Below are positions 39,803 to 49,070 of a DNA stretch of 64,000 bases, in pieces. The notes under the pieces were generated by a model. The model was not told where the DNA came from. It saw only the letters and a program-made list of their open reading frames with translations, and did not search any database. The stretch covers positions 1 through 64,000 of the forward strand of contig CACOCT010000002.1 in assembly GCA_902625845.1 (NCBI GenBank), in the 5' to 3' direction. A program made the position numbers and the translations under genes. This DNA is from an uncultured Prochlorococcus sp. GTDB lineage: Bacteria > Cyanobacteriota > Cyanobacteriia > PCC-6307 > Cyanobiaceae. Within the stretch, counting starts at the first letter, position 1. Every line of letters starts with the position of its first letter.

Positions 39803-39850
39803 TATTTTCTAAATAATCTATAGTTAAATTAATTATTACATTATAGAAAA

Positions 39851-41101
39851 TTGGTAAGTTCAATTTCTCTTGAAGAACAAAATAATAAATACGATTCTTT
39901 TGATCGTCCCACCAAATCAGGTCGATATGGAAAATACGGAGGACAATACGTTCCTGAAACGCTAATGCCTGCTCTTTTCGAATTAGAAAAAGCGGCAAAA
40001 GAAGCTTGGGTTGACAAAAAATTTACTAATGAATTAGACCATTTATTAAAAACATACGTAGGAAGAGAAACACCTCTATATGAAGCTACAAGATTAACCA
40101 AACGTTATCAAAAGAAAAATATTAGAACTCGGATCTGGCTTAAAAGAGAGGATCTAAATCATACAGGTGCTCACAAAATTAATAATGCTTTAGGACAAGC
40201 ATTATTAGCCATAAGAATGGGTAAAAGCAGAATTATCGCTGAGACAGGTGCGGGACAGCATGGTGTCGCCACAGCAACAGTTTGCGCAAGGTTCGGACTT
40301 AAATGTGTAATATATATGGGAGAAGAAGATATTAAAAGACAATCTCTAAATGTCTTTCGAATGAAACTTCTTGGAGCCGAAGTTAAAGTTGTAACTTCAG
40401 GCACAGCCACATTAAAAGATGCTACAAGTGAAGCTATTCGCGATTGGGTTTCTAATGTTGAAAATACACATTACATTTTAGGTTCGGTTGCAGGGCCACA
40501 CCCTTACCCAATGATTGTTAGAGACTTTCATTCAGTAATTGGAGAAGAGACCAAAAAACAATGCTTACAATCATTTGGAAGAAAGCCAGACATACTTCTT
40601 GCATGTGTAGGTGGAGGTTCTAATGCAATGGGACTTTTTCATCCATTTGTGAATGATACAAATGTAAGGCTTATTGGAGTTGAAGCGGCTGGGAATGGAA
40701 TTAATACTGATAAACATGCTGCGACAATTACAAAAGGAACAGTTGGTATTCTTCATGGATCTATGAGCCTTCTTTTACAAAATAATGAAGGGCAAGTCCA
40801 AGAAGCACATTCTATTAGTGCAGGTCTAGACTATCCAGGGGTTGGTCCTGAACATAGCTTTCTAAAAGAAATTGGTCGCGCTGAATATGGAGCAGTTACA
40901 GATAAAGAAGCTTTAAGGGCTTTAAAACTTGTTAGTGAACTAGAAGGTATCATCCCTGCACTAGAAACAGCTCATGCTTTTGCGTGGCTTGAGAAGTTAT
41001 GTCCATCCATAAATGTAGATAGTGAAATAGTTATTAACTGTTCAGGAAGAGGAGATAAGGATGTTAATACAGTGTCTTCAAGAATTGATGAAATTGATTA
41101 A
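39851..41101 (+). CDS. trpB: Tryptophan synthase beta subunit
   Basis: Joins indole and serine to make tryptophan with PLP. It shows [19 protein letters not shown], the PLP Lys in [44 protein letters not shown] and CSGRGDKD. It is 416 residues. The start is a TTG at 39851; no ATG or GTG precedes the conserved part. No trpA is adjacent. Confidence 0.95.
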   Translation: MVSSISLEEQNNKYDSFDRPTKSGRYGKYGGQYVPETLMPALFELEKAAKEAWVDKKFTNELDHLLKTYVGRETPLYEATRLTKRYQKKNIRTRIWLKREDLNHTGAHKINNALGQALLAIRMGKSRIIAETGAGQHGVATATVCARFGLKCVIYMGEEDIKRQSLNVFRMKLLGAEVKVVTSGTATLKDATSEAIRDWVSNVENTHYILGSVAGPHPYPMIVRDFHSVIGEETKKQCLQSFGRKPDILLACVGGGSNAMGLFHPFVNDTNVRLIGVEAAGNGINTDKHAATITKGTVGILHGSMSLLLQNNEGQVQEAHSISAGLDYPGVGPEHSFLKEIGRAEYGAVTDKEALRALKLVSELEGIIPALETAHAFAWLEKLCPSINVDSEIVINCSGRGDKDVNTVSSRIDEID

Positions 41102-41452
41102 CTAATACCTTGGGATACTTGAATCAATATGAATGCTCCATCCATCAATTCCTTCCTCTAAATTCCACACTTGATTCACTAATTCATTGTCAAGTAACCA
41201 TTGGGCAAAATTATAACTTCTTATACCTCTATGACATAAAATAACAAACTTCTTATTTATATATTTTGAAATTATTGAAGAAACATATTCACAAGAAACT
41301 TTACTCATAGGGATATATATGTCAACAAAAGAAAGTGAAGCTATATCAATCTCAAGAACCTCCCTAACATCAATAATAACAGGATTTTCATTTTTAGAAG
41401 TTAACCATTCATTCAAACAATGAACTGATAAAGATTTAGGAATATTAGTCAT
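41102..41452 (-). CDS. Rhodanese-domain protein
   Basis: A single-domain rhodanese of 116 residues. It has VIIDVREVLEIDIASL and the active-site loop CHRGIRSYNFAQWL with a catalytic Cys, followed by VWNLEEGIDGW. Such proteins move sulfane sulfur or sense it; the acceptor is unknown. Tail to tail with trpB with no spacer. Confidence 0.87.
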   Translation of the reverse strand: MTNIPKSLSVHCLNEWLTSKNENPVIIDVREVLEIDIASLSFVDIYIPMSKVSCEYVSSIISKYINKKFVILCHRGIRSYNFAQWLLDNELVNQVWNLEEGIDGWSIHIDSSIPRY

Positions 41453-41536
41453 TATTCATAAATAATAGAAATACTTATAACAATTTAATAATAAGAGTTG
41501 CAAGAATAATTAATTTGTTAAGAATAAAAATAAAAA

Positions 41537-42976
41537 ATGAATAATAAAGGGAACAAATTAATAATTGTATTTTTTACATTTCTATTTTCGATATTTTTAT
41601 TAAATATTTTTTTCAAAGATATTAAAACTAATAAATCAGATATCACAAATATGAATATCCTTAATTATATTCCAAGTAATTATGAGCTTACTATCCTATC
41701 CAACTCAACTAATAATAATATCAAAAAATATATAAATGAAAATATCTCAGAAAAGAGACAAGATGAACTAAATATAATTAAAGATAGTATTATTTCATAT
41801 TTAGGATTTAATATACAGGAAAAAATTAAAGATATCTATGATAATGAATTTGCAATAACCTTTTTTGGAGATAATGATAGTAGAAAGGATATTCTATTAA
41901 TTTTTAAATTAAAAAAAAATAAGAACATAAATGATATTATTAATATTGAAGAATTAAATAAAACTGATGAAATTATTGAATTAAAAAGACTTGGGAAGCT
42001 TAATTATATTAGCCATATTTTCCTTACAAAAGATAATTATATAATAGCTTCATCAAATGAAAAACTAATTAATAGTTCAATTAATTCAAAACAAGATGAT
42101 AAAATTCTATCTAGAAATTTAATGCCAGATGATATTAATTTAAAAGAAATTAAATTATTATCAATTTCAAAATATATTTCTCCAAAAAATAATTTTAAGG
42201 AAGAACAACAAAAAATAAATACATTAATTACTATTATTAATTCGGAAGATAATAAAATAAAGTTGAGATCATTTTCCCCAAATATTAATAAAATTAATAC
42301 TAAAATTCTTAATAAACAAATCGATAATATTAAAGAAATAATTTTTACTAATAAATATTCTATATATAAGGAGAATCTTAATTTTTTATATAAAGATATC
42401 AATCAGAAAGAAGTTTTAGAAGAAATTTTTCCAAAACTAAATGAAAAGATTCTTTTCATAACAAATAATAATAATTGGATACTAAGTTTTAATAATAAAT
42501 TATCAAATAAGAATTCAATTGATCAACTTAATTTTCTGAAAGAATATAAAAAAGAAGACTTAGATTTTAATAATCAAAATTATTCAATTTATACATATGA
42601 TAGTTTAAAAATAAAAGAAAATAATATATTTTATGAAAATAAAAATCCTATTTTTAGAGTAAAGGACGACGTTAATACTTATTTAAGTAATAATTTTGAT
42701 GAATTACTAAATATTAATAAAAAAAATACTTTATATGATCAATATTTAAATAATAACAATGAGATTAACCCTTATAAATATATATTAAATGATATGTTTT
42801 TTATAAAGAACATTAATAATGGGCAACTTGTTAAGTATTACAAATCACTTAAAAATCTTCAATACTTTATAAATTCTGAATTATTCTCACTTGAGGATAT
42901 AAATATACACATTAGTCAAACTATCCCTGAAAGGAATGAAACAGTGTATTTAGAATCAAATTTCAAAATACTTTAA
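41537..42976 (+). CDS. Large Asn/Ile/Lys-rich anchored protein of unknown function (possibly DUF3352-like)
   Basis: I do not recognise this protein with certainty. The 479 residues begin with a basic start and one hydrophobic segment (about residues 8-27), so it is membrane-anchored or exported, with the bulk outside. The rest is strikingly rich in Asn, Ile, Lys and Asp. Blocks such as LNYIPSNYELTILSN and EFAITFFGD recall cyanobacterial DUF3352 proteins, which I cannot confirm. It stands alone between a rhodanese and gltA. Extreme AT content may have blurred older similarity. Confidence 0.72.
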   Translation: MNNKGNKLIIVFFTFLFSIFLLNIFFKDIKTNKSDITNMNILNYIPSNYELTILSNSTNNNIKKYINENISEKRQDELNIIKDSIISYLGFNIQEKIKDIYDNEFAITFFGDNDSRKDILLIFKLKKNKNINDIINIEELNKTDEIIELKRLGKLNYISHIFLTKDNYIIASSNEKLINSSINSKQDDKILSRNLMPDDINLKEIKLLSISKYISPKNNFKEEQQKINTLITIINSEDNKIKLRSFSPNINKINTKILNKQIDNIKEIIFTNKYSIYKENLNFLYKDINQKEVLEEIFPKLNEKILFITNNNNWILSFNNKLSNKNSIDQLNFLKEYKKEDLDFNNQNYSIYTYDSLKIKENNIFYENKNPIFRVKDDVNTYLSNNFDELLNINKKNTLYDQYLNNNNEINPYKYILNDMFFIKNINNGQLVKYYKSLKNLQYFINSELFSLEDINIHISQTIPERNETVYLESNFKIL

Positions 42977-43098
42977 AATTACAAAACAAATTAATATTTA
43001 AAGATTTTTTATCATTGAGGATTTATTATAACTTATGAATTAAAAATAAATTTTTTTATTTTATTTTTTAAACTCAATAATTCATTTCAGTTAAATTC

Positions 43099-44241
43099 TT
43101 GAATATTTCAAATATAAATTTTAAACCAGGTCTGGAAGGTATCCCTGTCACAAAATCTTCAATCTGCGAAATAGATGGTGTACAAGGAAAACTTTTATAT
43201 CGGGGATATGATATTGAAGAACTTGCACAAAAAAGTAGTTTTTTAGAAACTGCATTCCTTCTAATTTGGGGAGAATTACCAACAGTCAATGAGCTCAGAA
43301 ACTTTGAAGCCGAAGTACAAATGCACAGAAGATTAAGCTTCAGAGTAAGAGATATGATGAAATGTTTCCCCTCTTCAGGGCACCCAATGGATGCTTTACA
43401 GTCAAGCGCCGCCTCACTAGGTTTGTTTTACTCAAGGAGAGTAATTGATGACCCAAAATATGTATATAAAGCTGTTATAAGACTTATTGCAAAAATTCCA
43501 ACTATGGTTGCTGCATTTCAACTTATAAGGAAAGGTCAAGATCCCATTCAACCAAGGGATGATTTATCTTATTCTTCCAATTTTTTATATATGCTCACTG
43601 AAAAAGAGCAAGATCCACTAGCAGCAAAAGTTTTTGATAAGTGTCTTATTTTACACGCAGAACACAGCCTAAATGCAAGTACTTTTAGTGCCAGAGTTAC
43701 CGCAAGTACACTAACAGATCCATACGCAGTAGTAGCCTCAGCTGTTGGAACTTTGGCAGGTCCTCTTCATGGAGGAGCAAATGAAGATGTTATCGCCATG
43801 TTAGAAAATATAAATACCCCTGACAACGCAGCCTCATTTTTAAAAGAGGCCTTACTAACTAAAAGGAAAATAATGGGATTTGGTCATAGGGAATATAAAG
43901 TTAAAGATCCAAGAGCAACTATCCTGCAAACATTAGCAGAAGAGCTCTTTGAAAGATTTGGTAAAGATGAGATGTACGAAGTTGCCAAAAAACTTGAAGA
44001 AGAAGCTATACCAATACTTGGAGCTAAAGGAATTTATCCAAATGTAGATTATTATTCTGGTTTAGTTTATAGGAAATTAGGGATTCCTAGGGATCTATTT
44101 ACCCCGATTTTCGCAATTTCTAGAGTTGCTGGATGGCTAGCACATTGGCGAGAACAGTTAGGTGCTAATAGAATTTTTAGACCTTCACAAATCTATACTG
44201 GTTCTGCATGTCGAAATTGGAAACCTCTAGATCAAAGATAA
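43099..44241 (+). CDS. gltA: Citrate synthase
   Basis: Condenses oxaloacetate and acetyl-CoA. It has GLEGIPVTKSSICEIDG, LLYRGYDIEELA, the catalytic His in LHAEHSLNASTF, the second His in GPLHGGANED, MGFGHREYKVKDPRA and the Asp in NVDYYSGLVY. At 380 residues it is the short, Gram-positive-like type. Starts with TTG; the 122-base AT-rich spacer upstream should hold the promoter. Confidence 0.96.
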   Translation: MNISNINFKPGLEGIPVTKSSICEIDGVQGKLLYRGYDIEELAQKSSFLETAFLLIWGELPTVNELRNFEAEVQMHRRLSFRVRDMMKCFPSSGHPMDALQSSAASLGLFYSRRVIDDPKYVYKAVIRLIAKIPTMVAAFQLIRKGQDPIQPRDDLSYSSNFLYMLTEKEQDPLAAKVFDKCLILHAEHSLNASTFSARVTASTLTDPYAVVASAVGTLAGPLHGGANEDVIAMLENINTPDNAASFLKEALLTKRKIMGFGHREYKVKDPRATILQTLAEELFERFGKDEMYEVAKKLEEEAIPILGAKGIYPNVDYYSGLVYRKLGIPRDLFTPIFAISRVAGWLAHWREQLGANRIFRPSQIYTGSACRNWKPLDQR

Positions 44242-44325
44242 TTATTTTTTATTCTTTTTATTTACTGTAAAAACGCGTTTTTGTTGTAAGAAGAGCTAGT
44301 CTATATAACAGAACAGTAAAATATT

Positions 44326-45444
44326 GTGACTAACGGATTGGATTTGGAATTTAGTTTTAATGAAGCTCTGAAATCTTTTGGAGTACCTAGTGAAATAGCA
44401 CATATAATTTGGCTCCCTTTTCCCATGCTTATAGTTCTAGTAGCAGCAGTTGTAGGTGTTTTGGTAACAGTTTGGCTTGAACGAAAAATTTCTGCAGCAG
44501 CTCAACAAAGGATTGGACCAGAATATGCTGGTGCACTGGGTGTTTTACAACCCATTGCTGATGGTCTTAAATTACTAGTGAAAGAGGATATAATTCCAGA
44601 AAAAGCTGATTCAATACTTTTTACTGCAGGGCCAATATTAGTACTTGTGCCTGTCATATTGTCTTGGCTAATAGTACCATTCGGACAAAATTTGCTGATA
44701 AGTAATGTAGGCGTTGGTATTTTCCTTTGGATAGCTTTAAGTAGCATTCAACCAATTGGCTTATTGATGAGTGGATATGCTTCTAATAATAAATATTCAC
44801 TTCTAGGAGGACTAAGAGCAGCTGCTCAATCTATAAGTTACGAAATACCACTTGCCTTATCAGTATTAGCAATTGTTATGATGACAAATTCTCTCAGTAC
44901 TGTTGACATAGTGGAGCAACAGAGTGGTGCGGGAATACTAAGTTGGAATATATGGAGACAACCTATAGGATTTGTGATTTTTTGGATATGTGCTCTAGCA
45001 GAATGTGAAAGATTGCCATTTGACCTCCCTGAAGCTGAAGAAGAACTTGTTGCTGGCTATCAAACCGAATATGCGGGGATGAAATTTGCCTTATTTTATC
45101 TTGGTAGTTATATAAATCTAATTTTATCTGCATTATTAGTATCTGTTTTATATTTGGGTGGATGGGGATTCCCTATTCCTGTTGAAACTATTTCAAGAAT
45201 CTTAAATATTCCAATAGATACATCTCTTGTTCAAGTAATAACTGCAACTCTGGGAATTGTAATGACAATTCTAAAAGCATACTTATTAGTATTTATAGCA
45301 ATCTTGCTTAGATGGACTACTCCTAGAGTGAGAATTGATCAATTACTTGATTTAGGCTGGAAGTTTCTTTTGCCAATTTCTTTAGCAAATCTTTTATTAA
45401 CTGCAGGTTTAAAATTAGCATTACCCAAATTTTTTGGCGGATAA
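44326..45444 (+). CDS. ndhA: NAD(P)H-quinone oxidoreductase subunit 1 (NdhA)
   Basis: NuoH-like membrane subunit joining peripheral and membrane arms and forming the quinone channel. It has the conserved [18 protein letters not shown] loop, [20 protein letters not shown] and [12 protein letters not shown], with about eight hydrophobic helices. It is 372 residues from a GTG. It starts the ndhA-ndhI-ndhG-ndhE set; a 14-base AAAAACGCGTTTTT palindrome lies 43 bases before it. Confidence 0.97.
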   Translation: MTNGLDLEFSFNEALKSFGVPSEIAHIIWLPFPMLIVLVAAVVGVLVTVWLERKISAAAQQRIGPEYAGALGVLQPIADGLKLLVKEDIIPEKADSILFTAGPILVLVPVILSWLIVPFGQNLLISNVGVGIFLWIALSSIQPIGLLMSGYASNNKYSLLGGLRAAAQSISYEIPLALSVLAIVMMTNSLSTVDIVEQQSGAGILSWNIWRQPIGFVIFWICALAECERLPFDLPEAEEELVAGYQTEYAGMKFALFYLGSYINLILSALLVSVLYLGGWGFPIPVETISRILNIPIDTSLVQVITATLGIVMTILKAYLLVFIAILLRWTTPRVRIDQLLDLGWKFLLPISLANLLLTAGLKLALPKFFGG

Positions 45445-45485
45445 ATTTTTAAGTATATTTACTTACCAAATTTAAAAAAATGTTG

Positions 45486-45491
45486 TATAAT
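45486..45491 (+). promoter_or_regulatory. Candidate -10 element upstream of ndhI
   Basis: A perfect TATAAT lies 23 bases before the ndhI ATG in the 70-base ndhA-ndhI spacer. An inverted repeat AAGTA/TACTT is slightly upstream. It could be an internal promoter giving extra ndhIGE transcripts, but a chance match is possible in such AT-rich DNA. Confidence 0.3.
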
Positions 45492-45514
45492 AATGTTAAG
45501 TTAAGTTTCCGACA

Positions 45515-46132
45515 ATGAAAGATTTTTTCCAAAAAGTCAATAGTTATGTTAAGGAAGCTTTTGGAGCAAGTAAATATTTATTTGATGGGATTTCTGTTAC
45601 TTTCGATCACCTTAAAAGAAGACCTGTTACAGTTCAATATCCTTACGAAAAACTTATTCCATCTGAGAGATATAGAGGGAGAATTCATTATGAATTTGAT
45701 AAATGCATAGCATGTGAAGTCTGTGTTCGAGTTTGTCCCATAAATTTACCCGTAGTCGACTGGGTAATGAACAAAGAAACCAAAAAGAAAGAATTAAGAA
45801 ATTATTCAATAGATTTTGGTGCATGCATTTTTTGTGGTAATTGTGTTGAATATTGTCCTACAAATTGTTTATCAATGACTGAAGAATATGAATTAGCAAC
45901 TTTTGATAGACATAATTTAAATTATGATAATGTTGCTCTCGGTAGATTACCTACAAATGTTACCTCTGATCCAACTGTGAAATCACTTAAAGAATTAACT
46001 TATCTTCCAAAAGGTGTGATGGATCCCCATGATGTTTCACCATCGGATTCTAGAGTAGGTAAATTACCTGAAGAGGTGTTAGATTGGATGATAACTTCTA
46101 AATCTTCAGAAGAGGTACCTGTAGGAAAGTAA
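45515..46132 (+). CDS. ndhI: NAD(P)H-quinone oxidoreductase subunit I
   Basis: Ferredoxin-like subunit carrying two 4Fe-4S clusters (N6a/N6b) on the peripheral arm. Both motifs are intact: [12 protein letters not shown] and [32 protein letters not shown] is a typical NdhI stretch. It is 205 residues, followed by ndhG. Confidence 0.97.
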   Translation: MKDFFQKVNSYVKEAFGASKYLFDGISVTFDHLKRRPVTVQYPYEKLIPSERYRGRIHYEFDKCIACEVCVRVCPINLPVVDWVMNKETKKKELRNYSIDFGACIFCGNCVEYCPTNCLSMTEEYELATFDRHNLNYDNVALGRLPTNVTSDPTVKSLKELTYLPKGVMDPHDVSPSDSRVGKLPEEVLDWMITSKSSEEVPVGK

Positions 46133-46141
46133 ACTTATTTG

Positions 46142-46741
46142 ATGTCTATTGCAGTTACTACACAATTAATTTGTTTTTCAATATTATCCTTGATTATTAT
46201 TGTTGGTTCATTAGGTGTAGTTTTATTAGAAAGCATTGTTTATTCTGCTTTTCTACTAGGTGGAGTATTTATGAGTGTTGCAGGCTTATATTTATTGTTA
46301 AACGCAAGTTTCGTTGCTGCAGCTCAAGTTCTTGTATATGTAGGTGCGATTAATGTCTTAATTTTATTTGCAATAATGCTTGTTAATAAAAAAGAAGATT
46401 TAAAGCCTATTAAATACCTTAATTCTAGAAAATTAATTTCATCTACAATTTGTATAACACTTCTAAGTCTACTTGTTAGAGTTGACTTAACTGATACCTG
46501 GATAATCGCTGATCCAAAACTATCTATCGGTGAAGAATCAACGATAAGACTTGGAGAGCATTTATTTAGTGATTATTTACTTCCTTTTGAAGTCGCATCA
46601 GTTTTACTTTTGATGGCTATGATAGGAGCAATTGTTTTGGCGAGGAGAGATGTTTTGTCAGAAGATATTTCGACAGGTCTCCCTGTAGATCAAGAACTTA
46701 TAGAAAAATCAGACAAACCTCTACTGACTCAAAAAAAGTAA
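46142..46741 (+). CDS. ndhG: NAD(P)H-quinone oxidoreductase subunit 6 (NdhG)
   Basis: NuoJ-like membrane subunit. The ATG at 46142 gives 199 residues with five hydrophobic helices, including [20 protein letters not shown] and [23 protein letters not shown] directly before it adds one residue but is less likely. It lies between ndhI and ndhE. Confidence 0.95.
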   Translation: MSIAVTTQLICFSILSLIIIVGSLGVVLLESIVYSAFLLGGVFMSVAGLYLLLNASFVAAAQVLVYVGAINVLILFAIMLVNKKEDLKPIKYLNSRKLISSTICITLLSLLVRVDLTDTWIIADPKLSIGEESTIRLGEHLFSDYLLPFEVASVLLLMAMIGAIVLARRDVLSEDISTGLPVDQELIEKSDKPLLTQKK

Positions 46742-46760
46742 TTTTTATCGAATTTACCTC

Positions 46761-47081
46761 ATGAACGTTGATTCAATTCCATTACAAGCTTTCTTGATTG
46801 TTTCATCTATTCTTTTTTGCATAGGCATATGGGGATTACTTAATAGCAGAAATGCTGTGAGAGTTTTGATGAGTATTGAATTAATGCTTAATGCAGTAAA
46901 TTTAAATTTAATGGCTTTTTCTTCTTACATTGATAACAACTTGATACAAGGTCAAGTTTTCGCAATCTTCGTAATTACTGTTGCAGCAGCAGAGGCTGCT
47001 GTAGGATTAGCTATTTTATTATCACTTTATAGAAATAGAGTCACTGTTGACATGGAAAGCTTTAACTTACTCAAATGGTAA
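46761..47081 (+). CDS. ndhE: NAD(P)H-quinone oxidoreductase subunit 4L (NdhE)
   Basis: NuoK-like membrane subunit with three helices, 106 residues. Conserved blocks are [17 protein letters not shown], containing a membrane glutamate, and [20 protein letters not shown] with the second glutamate, both needed for proton pumping in complex I. It is followed 10 bases later by nadK. Confidence 0.96.
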   Translation: MNVDSIPLQAFLIVSSILFCIGIWGLLNSRNAVRVLMSIELMLNAVNLNLMAFSSYIDNNLIQGQVFAIFVITVAAAEAAVGLAILLSLYRNRVTVDMESFNLLKW

Positions 47082-47091
47082 AAAATATTTA

Positions 47092-47988
47092 ATGCAATTA
47101 TCATTAGTGCTTATCATTTATAGATCTAAAAGCACTATTGCTAAAGAAAAAGCCTTCTTTTGTGAAAATCTACTTAAAACAAAAAAAATTGCCGTAATAA
47201 AATTAGCAAGCAACTTTGATAATAGAACTCTTCATGCAAATTTAGGAATAAACGACTACTTGCCAGAATTAGTAATTGTTCTTGGTGGCGATGGAACAGT
47301 ACTTAAATCTTCAAATGCACTTTTTAATTTTAATATTCCTATTCTTAGTTTTAATATTGGAGGTAATTTAGGATTTTTAACGCAAGATAGAAAATTTCTC
47401 ATTGAAAAGACATTTATTGATCTTATAGAAAAGGATGAATTTAAGATAGATAAAAGAACAATGCTTCAATGCAATCATTATGAAATAAATTCAACTGATA
47501 AAAAACAATCTAGAATTTCAAAATTTTACGCATTGAATGACTTTTATTTCAAATCAATAGAAACTGATATCTCACCTACTAATCGAATCAGAATTGAAAT
47601 CAATAATGAAAAAGTTAATGAATATAAAGGGGACGGATTAATTATTTCTTCAGCAACTGGTTCGACTGCATATTCAATGGCGGCTGGTGGGCCAATAGTT
47701 CATCCTTTAATTAATGCATTTGTTATCAACGCTATATGTCCAATGAGTCTTTCCAGCAGGCCTATTATTGTGCCAGACGATAGCAAAATTGTTATAAAGA
47801 ATATCAACAAAGAGAAAAATTGTTTGCAACTTTGGAAGGATGGAACAAAATGCCAAACTCTTCATGAGAATGACTATTGTGAAATTATAAAGGCCCCTAA
47901 GCCAGCTAAAATAATTGTTTTAAATGATAATATTTCTTATTACAGTACTTTAATTAAAAAATTAGAGTGGAGAGGAAATTTATCCTAA
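47092..47988 (+). CDS. nadK: NAD kinase
   Basis: Phosphorylates NAD to NADP. The catalytic GGDGTVLKSS, the NNE-like region as ALNDFYFKS, and GDGLIISSATGSTAYSMAAGGP are present. The ATG at 47092 gives 298 residues. An open frame back to 47047 overlaps ndhE and adds unlike sequence, so the ATG is preferred. Position directly after ndhE may link NADP supply with NDH-1 and cyclic electron flow, an inference. Confidence 0.94.
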   Translation: MQLSLVLIIYRSKSTIAKEKAFFCENLLKTKKIAVIKLASNFDNRTLHANLGINDYLPELVIVLGGDGTVLKSSNALFNFNIPILSFNIGGNLGFLTQDRKFLIEKTFIDLIEKDEFKIDKRTMLQCNHYEINSTDKKQSRISKFYALNDFYFKSIETDISPTNRIRIEINNEKVNEYKGDGLIISSATGSTAYSMAAGGPIVHPLINAFVINAICPMSLSSRPIIVPDDSKIVIKNINKEKNCLQLWKDGTKCQTLHENDYCEIIKAPKPAKIIVLNDNISYYSTLIKKLEWRGNLS

Positions 47989-48007
47989 ATTATTGACATA
48001 AATTTTT

Positions 48008-48511
48008 ATGTGTATTGAAATTGAGAGAAGATTCCTAATAAAAAATAATGATTGGGAAAAATTAATTAATCATAGATCATATATCATTCAAGGTTATTTA
48101 TCCTCATGTCCTGAGAGTTGGATAATAAGAATAAGATCAGAGGATAATATATTTAAATTAACCTTAAAAAAATATATTACAAAGTCTAAAAATTTCGAAT
48201 TTGAATATGAAATTCCAAAAATAGAAGGTGAGAAAATTATTTCAGAAATAAAAAATCCTATCATCAAGGAAAGATTTTACCTTCTTTTTCAAGATAAAGA
48301 ATGGATAATTGATAGATTTAAGGGAAAAAATTTTCCTTTAGAGATAGCTGAAGTTGAATTACAAACAATGGATGAACAAATTCAATTACCAAGCTTCTTA
48401 TCAAAAGAAATTACAGGCTTAAAAGAATTCTCAAATTTTGAATTATCTAATAAACCTTTTTCTAACTGGGATAAAAAATATATTAAATTTCTTGCGGGGC
48501 TAGCCAAATAG
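48008..48511 (+). CDS. CYTH-domain protein (triphosphate tunnel metalloenzyme)
   Basis: Begins CIEIERRFLIKN, the Glu-x-Glu-x-x motif of CYTH proteins, followed by alternating strands with Lys, Arg and Glu suited to an eight-stranded tunnel that binds triphosphate and metal (IIRIRSEDN, FKLTLKKYI, FEFEYEIP, IDRF, EIAEVELQ). It is 167 residues. Bacterial members mostly hydrolyse tripolyphosphate; the substrate here is not readable. It is in line after nadK, and its stop codon lies in a terminator-like hairpin. Confidence 0.87.
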   Translation: MCIEIERRFLIKNNDWEKLINHRSYIIQGYLSSCPESWIIRIRSEDNIFKLTLKKYITKSKNFEFEYEIPKIEGEKIISEIKNPIIKERFYLLFQDKEWIIDRFKGKNFPLEIAEVELQTMDEQIQLPSFLSKEITGLKEFSNFELSNKPFSNWDKKYIKFLAGLAK

Positions 48512-48520
48512 CCCCCCCTT
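48496..48520 (+). terminator. Terminator-like GC-rich hairpin at the end of the CYTH gene
   Basis: GGGGCTA (48496-48502) and TAGCCCC (48509-48515) form a 7-bp GC-rich stem with loop GCCAAA, very unlike the AT-rich surroundings. The stop codon TAG is part of the 3' arm. The tail is CCCTT then T-rich rather than a pure T run, so efficiency is uncertain. Confidence 0.55.
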
Positions 48521-48565
48521 CATTTAGATTTTGTTTATATTTATAGTCTATTTTTTTCATCCGAA

Positions 48566-48751
48566 ATGTATGGTCTTTACGATAAGGAAGGCATATTAAG
48601 ATACGTGAATTCAGATAAAGATGCTTGCATAGCTTATGCTGAACTTTTTAATCTAAATTCACAGAGTTATTTATTGATGTCACTAAATGACACCATTGAA
48701 GATTTAGGTAATATTAATTTTGATCAGAATCAGGCAAAGAACAGCAATTAA
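48566..48751 (+). CDS. Small protein of unknown function
   Basis: A 61-residue reading frame from an ATG, MYGLYDKEGILRYVNSDKD. It has a compact mix of aromatic, acidic and hydrophobic residues, one Cys, and no membrane segment. The sequence looks like a real folded peptide (short strands, then helices) rather than a shadow. Its last 38 bases overlap the PedR-like gene on the other strand. I know no family for it. Confidence 0.6.
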   Translation: MYGLYDKEGILRYVNSDKDACIAYAELFNLNSQSYLLMSLNDTIEDLGNINFDQNQAKNSN

Positions 48752-48992
48752 ATCCATCTCTACAAATTTTTCCATGATCCATAGCCCAATTTAATAATGC
48801 TACCCTATTTTTAGAACCAGTTTTAGTAAACATATTACTTACATGATTATCAACAGTCCTTTTACTAATAGTAAGTTTTACTGCTATTTCTTGATTAGTT
48901 AATCCATCAGCAACTAAATCAATAATTTCCATCTCTCTTGAAGAGAGACCCATCATATCAAAGTTGTTTACATCGTCATCAACCATTTGCAT
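48714..48992 (-). CDS. pedR: Small LuxR-type regulator (PedR-like)
   Basis: A one-domain LuxR HTH protein: LSSREMEIIDLVADGLTNQEIA and ISKRTVDNHVSNMFTKTGSKNR, with no receiver domain. The tail GKICRDGFNCCSLPDSDQN holds three Cys. Cyanobacterial PedR is such a small LuxR protein that changes its binding with thioredoxin-dependent redox state. I chose the ATG at 48992, giving 92 residues, close to PedR; a TTG at 49052 would give 112 but would leave only 18 bases to the divergent metF start. Confidence 0.78.
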   Translation of the reverse strand: MQMVDDDVNNFDMMGLSSREMEIIDLVADGLTNQEIAVKLTISKRTVDNHVSNMFTKTGSKNRVALLNWAMDHGKICRDGFNCCSLPDSDQN

Positions 48993-49070
48993 TAAAACAG
49001 TTCCTTTTTTATAGTAATAAAGTTTGTGAATCTCATCATTGTTGTTAACCAACTAGTAAACATTTAGCAA

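Noticed and set aside
42037..42402. A 121-residue frame antisense to the 479-residue protein
   Set aside because: Leu/Ile/Ser-rich reverse of an Asn/Lys-rich gene; no start signal or family features.
46171..46353. A Cys- and Phe-rich plus-strand frame inside ndhG
   Set aside because: Out-of-frame shadow of membrane-protein codons; ndhG itself is clear.
47047..47091. Upstream extension of nadK into ndhE
   Set aside because: It would be translated from within ndhE in another frame and adds residues unlike NAD kinase; ATG 47092 fits better.
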